Shown: in pieces, positions 59,203-64,000 of the stretch
How positions within the stretch are numbered: the first letter of the stretch is position 1
Layout: each line of letters opens with the position of its first letter
Origin: an uncultured Clostridia bacterium
GTDB lineage: Bacteria > Bacillota > Clostridia > Christensenellales > Aristaeellaceae
NCBI GenBank assembly: GCA_934662505.1
Contig: CAKUKE010000003.1
Coordinates: forward strand, 124,001-188,000
DNA length: 64,000 nucleotides
Direction: 5' to 3'
Notes under the pieces: model-generated
The model's database searches: none
What the model was told of the DNA's origin: nothing
What the model saw: only the letters and a program-made list of their open reading frames with translations
Program-made: the position numbers and the translations under genes

Positions 59203-60315
59203 TTAGCCGATGTAATCCACGGAGACCTTGGTCACTTCGGGATGCACGTCCACGTCGGAAGCGTTGTTCACTTCCACGGTGCCGTCGCTGATCTTGGCCT
59301 TGAGGGCTTCGTATTCTTCCACGGTGAAGGTCTTGAAGCACCAGCTGTTTTCGGCGGTGGGCAGACCCACATATTCGCCTTCGGCCAGAGAGTAGGTCTT
59401 GAACTGACCGCCGTAGTTGTCCCAGTTGCCGGCAAAGAAGTCGGCCAGGATGGTCTCGGTCACGTTCTGCAGACCCTTCATGGCGGAGGTCACGAAGGGA
59501 TTGTAGGTGTATTCGCCGGCTTCAACGCCCTTGTCGCCGATGTAGTGCTGATCCACGTCCACGCCGATGACCATGCCGTTGTTCTTGGTGGCCGCTTCCA
59601 CCGCGGAGGTGTAGATGCCGCCGCCGCAGGCGAAGACGATTTCGGTGCCGGCATTGTACCAGCCTTCCATCTTGGCGGTGATGTTGGCATCGCCAAAGAA
59701 CTGGCCGCCGTAGGTGAACTTGATTTCAACGCCGTCCAGACCCATTTCGGCAGCCGCCGCATCGGCGCCCTGCACGAAACCGTAGCCGTAGCGGGTCACA
59801 GCGGGCACCGCCATGCCGCCCAGGAAGCCCAGCTTGGTGTAGCCGTCCTTCACAGCCGCGTAGCCGGCCAGATAGCCCGCCTGCTCCTCGGCGAAGCTCA
59901 CGCACACGGCGTTCTTTTCGGGCTGGTAGTAGGTGACGTAGTCATGGGTCAGGTCGCCGGCCGCCACGTCGATGGCCAGGAAGGTGGTGTCCGCATAGTC
60001 GGTCTGCGCGTCGATCAGCGCTTCGCCGAACAGGAAGCCGGGCAGCACGACCACGTCCGCGCCCTCGGCCACGGCCTGATCGATGGCGTTGAGACGGGCG
60101 TCGTTGGTATCAGCGGTGGGCTGATAGTAGGTGTAGTCGATGTTGTTGGCCTTGCCATAGGCTTCCACAGCCTGCCAGCACGCCTGGTTGAAGCTTTCGT
60201 CGTCGATGGTGCCCACGTCGGTCACCAGCGCGATTTTGTGATCTTCCGCCATGGCCATGGGCACCAGCGTGCACACCATCGCCACCATGAGCAAGAGAGC
60301 CAGGAACTTCTTCAT
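59203..60315 (-). CDS. BMP-family substrate-binding protein (PnrA-like)
   Basis: A 370-residue exported binding protein of the basic-membrane-protein family, whose known members bind purine nucleosides. The signal peptide MKKFLALLLMVAMVCTLVPMAMA is followed by EDHK; no lipobox Cys is present although relatives are lipoproteins. Signatures: IALVTDVGTIDDESFNQACWQAVEAY, EEQAGYLAGYAAVKDG, LGFLGGMAVPAVTRYGYGFVQGADAAA, and VFACGGGIYTSAVEAA. AGGAGG precedes the ATG at 60315. It is separated from the ATPase gene by a terminator and a second promoter, and lies divergent to the DeoR regulator. Confidence 0.92.
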   Translation of the reverse strand: MKKFLALLLMVAMVCTLVPMAMAEDHKIALVTDVGTIDDESFNQACWQAVEAYGKANNIDYTYYQPTADTNDARLNAIDQAVAEGADVVVLPGFLFGEALIDAQTDYADTTFLAIDVAAGDLTHDYVTYYQPEKNAVCVSFAEEQAGYLAGYAAVKDGYTKLGFLGGMAVPAVTRYGYGFVQGADAAAAEMGLDGVEIKFTYGGQFFGDANITAKMEGWYNAGTEIVFACGGGIYTSAVEAATKNNGMVIGVDVDQHYIGDKGVEAGEYTYNPFVTSAMKGLQNVTETILADFFAGNWDNYGGQFKTYSLAEGEYVGLPTAENSWCFKTFTVEEYEALKAKISDGTVEVNNASDVDVHPEVTKVSVDYIG

Positions 60316-60367
60316 GGGAAAACCTCCTGTAACGTCATACTCTGTGCCTTTCAGGCACGGCACCTGT

Positions 60368-60396
60368 ATTATACCACTGAAAAGCGTACTTTTCAA
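60368..60396 (-). promoter_or_regulatory. Promoter of the BMP-family gene
   Basis: Minus strand: TTGAAA and TATAAT with a 17-bp spacer, ~53 nt upstream of the start. A second small inverted repeat GTGCC/GGCAC lies in the leader at 60344-60358. Confidence 0.75.
60378..60395. promoter_or_regulatory. Candidate operator overlapping the BMP-gene promoter
   Basis: A perfect 7-bp inverted repeat TGAAAAG-N4-CTTTTCA spans the -35 and most of the spacer. Binding here would block RNA polymerase. The divergent DeoR-family protein at 60658 is the natural candidate ligand; this is inference. Confidence 0.45.
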
Positions 60397-60596
60397 CAGG
60401 CATTCGTCAAAGCGTCCGAGGTGTTTTTTTCGCATTCTTCCCGTTTCTTTCACATTTTTCCTTCACACATGATGAAAAATGCCCCTGCGCTGTTTTAGAT
60501 TACATGCAGACTGTTCTCGTCCTGTGCGTTTTTTGTTCAATGTTTCATATTATGCGCTTTTTCTTCCCACATTTCATGTTTTTGCCCGTTCAACTC

Positions 60597-60625
60597 TTGC
60601 ATTTTCTCTCAATCCGTTTTATGCT
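60597..60625 (+). promoter_or_regulatory. Promoter of the deoR-family gene
   Basis: TTGCAT and TATGCT with a 17-bp spacer, 32 nt upstream of the ATG. Confidence 0.55.
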
Positions 60626-60657
60626 GAAAGACGGATAAAGAAAGGAAGTTTACGCAG

Positions 60658-61437
60658 ATGGAGCAGCACAGCTATATCCCTGCCGAACGGCAGAAACGGA
60701 TGATCGAATACATCGAAGCCAACACCAGCGCCCAGATTCACGAACTGGCGGAGCGTTTCGGCGTCAGCGAAGCCACCGTGCGCCGGGATCTGGATGAAAT
60801 GGATCATCGTGGCCGCATCAAGCGCACCCACGGCGGCGCAATGAAGCTGGACCGCAGCACGGCCTACGAAAGCAAATACAGCGAAAAAATGAACCTGATG
60901 ACCGACGCCAAGCAGCGCATCGCCCTTCGTGCCGCCGCGCTGGTGCACAACGGGGATACCGTGCTGCTGGACTCCGGCACCACCACCTATTTCATTGCGC
61001 AGCAGCTGTCCGCCCTGCAGGATCTGACCGTCATCACCAACGATCTGGGCATTGCCCTCAACACGCAGCTACACCCCTCCAGCACACTGGTGGTCACAGG
61101 CGGCATGCGCCGTCCCGGCTATCAGGAACTGGTGGGCTCGCAGGCGGAAAACTTCATTCAGGAGACCCGGGTCAACGTGGCCTTTCTGGGCGCGGACGGG
61201 GTGGATCTGGCCTTTGGCGTCACCAACGCCAACTTTGCCGAGATCGGCGTCAAGCGGCTGATGATCGCCGCGGCCATGCGCCCTGTTCTCTGCTGCGACC
61301 ACAGCAAATTCGGCCGTGCCTCGCTGGCCAGAATCTGCGGTCTGGACCGTCTCTCCACCATCATTACGGACGACGGTCTGGACGCAGAATACGCCGCCAA
61401 ATTCCGCCGCCTGCCGCTGGAGCTGATGATGGTCTGA
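60658..61437 (+). CDS. DeoR-family transcriptional regulator
   Basis: A 259-residue repressor-type protein. The N-terminal helix-turn-helix is the DeoR signature (IPAERQKRMIEYIEANTSAQIHELAERFGVSEATVRRDLDEMDHRGRIKRTHGGA). The C-terminal DeoRC sensor has DTVLLDSGTTTYFIAQQL, LTVITNDLGIAL, VTGGMRRPGYQELVGSQAE and the conserved CDHSKFGR. Such proteins sense phosphorylated sugars or deoxynucleosides. Its place divergent to a nucleoside-type importer suggests that operon as target. AAAGGAAG precedes the ATG. Intact and of usual length. Confidence 0.93.
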   Translation: MEQHSYIPAERQKRMIEYIEANTSAQIHELAERFGVSEATVRRDLDEMDHRGRIKRTHGGAMKLDRSTAYESKYSEKMNLMTDAKQRIALRAAALVHNGDTVLLDSGTTTYFIAQQLSALQDLTVITNDLGIALNTQLHPSSTLVVTGGMRRPGYQELVGSQAENFIQETRVNVAFLGADGVDLAFGVTNANFAEIGVKRLMIAAAMRPVLCCDHSKFGRASLARICGLDRLSTIITDDGLDAEYAAKFRRLPLELMMV

Positions 61438-61517
61438 CCCCAGTCAGGCAAAAGCCCCTGTGCATATCCGTGCAAGCACGCTCGTACATCCGTCTGACCC
61501 CCGTCAGGCGAAAGCCC
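61431..61517 (+). repeat. Two direct repeats of about 27 bp spaced 60 bp apart
   Basis: 61431-61457 and 61491-61517 share GTCTGACCCC-N-GTCAGGC-N-AAAGCCC with only about three mismatches. The first copy includes the TGA stop of the deoR-family gene. Each copy contains the inverted repeat CTGAC/GTCAG. Confidence 0.75.
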
Positions 61518-61701
61518 TGCGCCTGCCGCCGTCATCCACCCGGCGCATTCAGAGGCGTTCCTGTCGCGGATCAGAAAACGGTCTGCGAACTGTTTTTCAG
61601 CGTGTGCAACGCAGCAGCGCTGCGTCATAGGAAAAACGGCCGCAGGGAAGAGCCTCGCCGGGAAAGCTGGCAAGCAGAAAATCTGCTACATTCTAAATCA
61701 C

Positions 61702-61739
61702 AAATGCCTGCGGAGCGCATTGCCCCGCAGGCATTTTCA
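61702..61739. terminator. Bidirectional terminator between the deoR-family gene and uvrA
   Basis: 12-bp stem (AAATGCCTGCGG/CCGCAGGCATTT) with an 11-nt loop, flanked by T-rich ends on both strands. The rest of 61438-61780 holds only the direct repeats. Confidence 0.75.
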
Positions 61740-61780
61740 AATATGCCGGCACCGTCACAGTTTTTTCGGGTTCGGTACCG

Positions 61781-64000
61781 TCACAGCATTTTTTTCAGGA
61801 ACTGTCCCGTATAGCTTTCCGGCACCCCGGCCACGTCCTCGGGCGTGCCGCAGGCCACCACCGTGCCGCCGCCGTCCCCTCCCTCGGGACCCAGATCAAT
61901 GATGTAGTCCGCCGTCTTGATGATGTCCAGATTATGCTCGATCACCAGCACCGTGTTGCCCGCGTCCGTCAGCCGCTGAAGGATGCTGTTGAGCCGTGCC
62001 ACGTCGTCCACATGCAGGCCGGTCGTCGGCTCGTCCAGCAGGATCAGGGTACGGCCGGTCGCCCGGCGGCTCAGCTCGGTCGCCAGCTTCACCCGCTGCG
62101 CCTCGCCGCCGGAGAGGGTGGTGCTGCTCTGCCCCAGCCGCATGTAGCCCAGCCCCACATCGTAGAGGGTCTGGAGCTTCTGCATGATCTGCGGATGATT
62201 TTCAAAAACGGCCAGCGCATCCTCCACCGTCATATCCAGCACGTCCGAAATGGACAGCCCCCGGTATTTGACCTCCAGCGTCTCCCGGTTGTAGCGCTTG
62301 CCGCCGCACACCTCGCAGGGCACGTAGATATCCGACATGAAATGCATTTCGATCTTCAGCAGCCCGTCCCCGGCGCAGGCCTCGCACCGTCCCCCCTTCA
62401 CATTGAAGGAAAAGCGGTTTTCCTTGTAGCCCCTGATTTTTGCCTCGGGGCACTGGGCGAACACCCGCCGGATCAGGTCGAACAGACCGGTGTACGTGGC
62501 CGGATTGCTGCGGGGCGTACGGCCGATGGGCGACTGGTCGATGGCGATGATCTTGTCCAGCTGCTCCACGCCCTCCAGCCGGTCAAAGGCCGCGTAACGC
62601 GCCCGGGAACGGTTCAGCTGGTGAGACAGTTCGCCGTAGAGAATGCCGTTGACCAGACTGCTCTTTCCGCTGCCGGACACCCCGGTCACGCAGCAGAACA
62701 CGCCCAGCGGAAAGGACACGTCGATGTTTTTCAGGTTGTGTTCCCGGGCGCCCCGCACGGTCAGAAAGCCCGTGGGCGCCCGCCGTTTTTGCGGCACGGG
62801 AATGCATTTGCGTCCGCTGAGATAATCCCCCGTAATGGAGCCGGGGGTGTTCATCACATCCTCCACCGTTCCCTGCGCCACGATGCGTCCCCCGTGCTCG
62901 CCCGCGCCGGGGCCGATGTCCACCAGATAATCGGCGCTCCGCAGGGTCTCCTCGTCATGCTCCACCACGATCAGGGTGTTGCCCAGATCCCGCAGGTGCC
63001 TGAGCGTGTTCAGCAGCCGGGCGTTGTCCCGCTGGTGCAGGCCGATAGACGGCTCGTCCAGAATGTAGAGCACCCCCACCAGACCGCTGCCGATCTGGGT
63101 GGCCAGACGGATGCGCTGCGCCTCGCCGCCGGAGAGGGTCGTCGCCCCCCGGGACAGGGTCAGATAGTCCAGTCCCACGTCGCACAGAAAGCCCAGCCGG
63201 GCGTCCACTTCCCGCACGATGGGCTCGGCGATCATCCGGGCGGACGCGCCCAGCGTCAGCCCGCTCAGAAAAGCCCGCGCCGCGCGGATGTTCATGTCGC
63301 ACAGCTCGGCAATGTTCCTGCCGCCCACCGTCACAGCCAGCGCCTCCCGACGCAGCCGGCGCCCGCGGCACACCGGGCAGGGTTCCGCGGCCATGTAGCT
63401 TTCGTAGGCCTCCTTCATCCCGTCGCTCTGGGTTTCACGGTAGCGGCGCTCCAGAGACGTGATGACCCCTTCAAAATCCGTCTGATAAACGCCGCTGGAC
63501 GCGCCGTTTTCAAACTTCACCTTGATTTTTTCACCTTTTGTACCGTACATCAATAGATCCCGCGCCCGCTGGGAAAGCTGGTTATAGGGCGTGTCCATGG
63601 AAAAGCGGTAGTGCCGGGCCATGGCGGAGAAGATCATGTTGGCGTTGCCGCCCTTATCCCCGCTGTTCCAGCCCATGCAGGAAATGGCGCCCTCGTTTAA
63701 GGACTTGTTCCCGTCGGGCACCACCAGATTTTCGCTCACCTTCATCAGCGTACCCAGCCCCGAGCACTCGGGGCAGGCGCCGAAGGGGCTGTTGAAGGAA
63801 AACATGCGGGGCGTCAGTTCCTCAATGTTCACACCGCATTCGGGGCAGGCGTAGTTCTGGGAAAAGGTATTCTCCGTACCCTCCGACAGGTTCTGGGCGA
63901 TGACCAGCCCGCCGGAATACTTCATCGCCGTTTCCAGACTGTCTGCCAGCCGCTGACGGATGCCCTCCCGGACGACCAGACGATCCACCACCACCTCGAT
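61781..64000 (-). CDS. uvrA: Excinuclease ABC subunit A, C-terminal ~740 residues (5' end outside window)
   Basis: DNA-damage recognition ATPase of nucleotide excision repair. About 200 N-terminal residues (first P-loop) are beyond the right edge. Visible: CPECGVNIEELTPRMFSFNSPFGACPEC (first zinc module), CPVCRGRRLRREAL, the first ABC signature TLSGGEAQRIRLATQIGSG with VLYILDEPSIGLHQRD, the second P-loop VTGVSGSGKSSLVNGIL, the zinc finger CEACAGDG-x19-CEVCGG, and the second signature TLSGGEAQRVKLATEL with LLDEPTTGLH. The C-terminus lacks a long Gly-rich tail. It is presumably downstream of uvrB, which is not in view. Confidence 0.97.
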   Translation of the reverse strand: MEVVVDRLVVREGIRQRLADSLETAMKYSGGLVIAQNLSEGTENTFSQNYACPECGVNIEELTPRMFSFNSPFGACPECSGLGTLMKVSENLVVPDGNKSLNEGAISCMGWNSGDKGGNANMIFSAMARHYRFSMDTPYNQLSQRARDLLMYGTKGEKIKVKFENGASSGVYQTDFEGVITSLERRYRETQSDGMKEAYESYMAAEPCPVCRGRRLRREALAVTVGGRNIAELCDMNIRAARAFLSGLTLGASARMIAEPIVREVDARLGFLCDVGLDYLTLSRGATTLSGGEAQRIRLATQIGSGLVGVLYILDEPSIGLHQRDNARLLNTLRHLRDLGNTLIVVEHDEETLRSADYLVDIGPGAGEHGGRIVAQGTVEDVMNTPGSITGDYLSGRKCIPVPQKRRAPTGFLTVRGAREHNLKNIDVSFPLGVFCCVTGVSGSGKSSLVNGILYGELSHQLNRSRARYAAFDRLEGVEQLDKIIAIDQSPIGRTPRSNPATYTGLFDLIRRVFAQCPEAKIRGYKENRFSFNVKGGRCEACAGDGLLKIEMHFMSDIYVPCEVCGGKRYNRETLEVKYRGLSISDVLDMTVEDALAVFENHPQIMQKLQTLYDVGLGYMRLGQSSTTLSGGEAQRVKLATELSRRATGRTLILLDEPTTGLHVDDVARLNSILQRLTDAGNTVLVIEHNLDIIKTADYIIDLGPEGGDGGGTVVACGTPEDVAGVPESYTGQFLKKML

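Overview
The window is about 60% GC chromosomal DNA that looks like an endospore-forming member of the Clostridia. Evidence: gpr and spoIIP sit side by side behind a sigma-G-like promoter; there is a primosomal DnaD/DnaI pair, CggR control of triose-phosphate glycolysis, a T-box leader on ileS, a fused IspH/ribosomal-S1 protein and a PDZ/radical-SAM-like/DUF512 protein next to der. No phage, transposon, CRISPR array, rRNA or tRNA gene was seen. Most genes are housekeeping and densely packed; both strands are used in alternating operon blocks separated by clear intrinsic terminators.

Layout. 1-4.8 kb: 5' part of dnaE (minus), then a VTT-domain membrane protein, dnaD and dnaI (plus). 4.9-7.7 kb: mntP behind a manganese (yybP-ykoY) riboswitch with its own terminator, yajC, an orphan winged-helix regulator, and a Myb-like DNA-binding protein followed by tandem 25-bp repeats. 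7.8-11.3 kb: a carbohydrate ABC importer of the LplB/LplC type. 11.4-14.3 kb: a metNIQ-type amino-acid importer whose transcript starts with a short Cys-rich leader peptide and an intrinsic terminator, an apparent ribosome-mediated attenuator. 14.3-23.1 kb: the cell-elongation operon maf-mreB-mreC-mreD-PBP2-minD-rodA. 23.4-27.2 kb: a MacB-like ABC transporter and pyrrolidone-carboxylate peptidase. 27.4-32.0 kb: cggR-pgk-tpiA, then a membrane-anchored coiled-coil protein. 32.7-36.1 kb: exported PIG-L-type deacetylase and IspH-S1. 36.3-40.7 kb: cmk-plsC-serine hydrolase, then fucI. 40.8-45.8 kb: an HPr/Crh-like protein, murG, and T-box-ileS. 46.3-51.2 kb: an EF-G-like GTPase, murI, spoIIP, gpr. 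51.3-54.6 kb: DUF512 protein-der-plsY. 55.1-61.4 kb: a BMP/nucleoside-type ABC importer with a divergent DeoR regulator. 61.8-64.0 kb: most of uvrA.

The most notable item is the leader at 14091-14285. A consensus promoter drives a 23-codon ORF with five Cys codons, four of them clustered in codons 17-21. A 9-bp perfect inverted repeat flanks those codons, and a strong terminator follows before metN. This predicts that uncharged tRNA-Cys controls a transporter usually annotated as methionine-specific. Other points worth a look: the Mn riboswitch immediately behind yajC, three substrate-binding proteins that all lack a lipobox, an HPr-like protein without the active-site His, an EF-G paralogue with Tyr in place of the catalytic His, a MreC with long extra termini, and an orphan MinD inside the elongation operon.

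All function names come from reading motifs and gene context by eye; no database search or RNA folding program was run.
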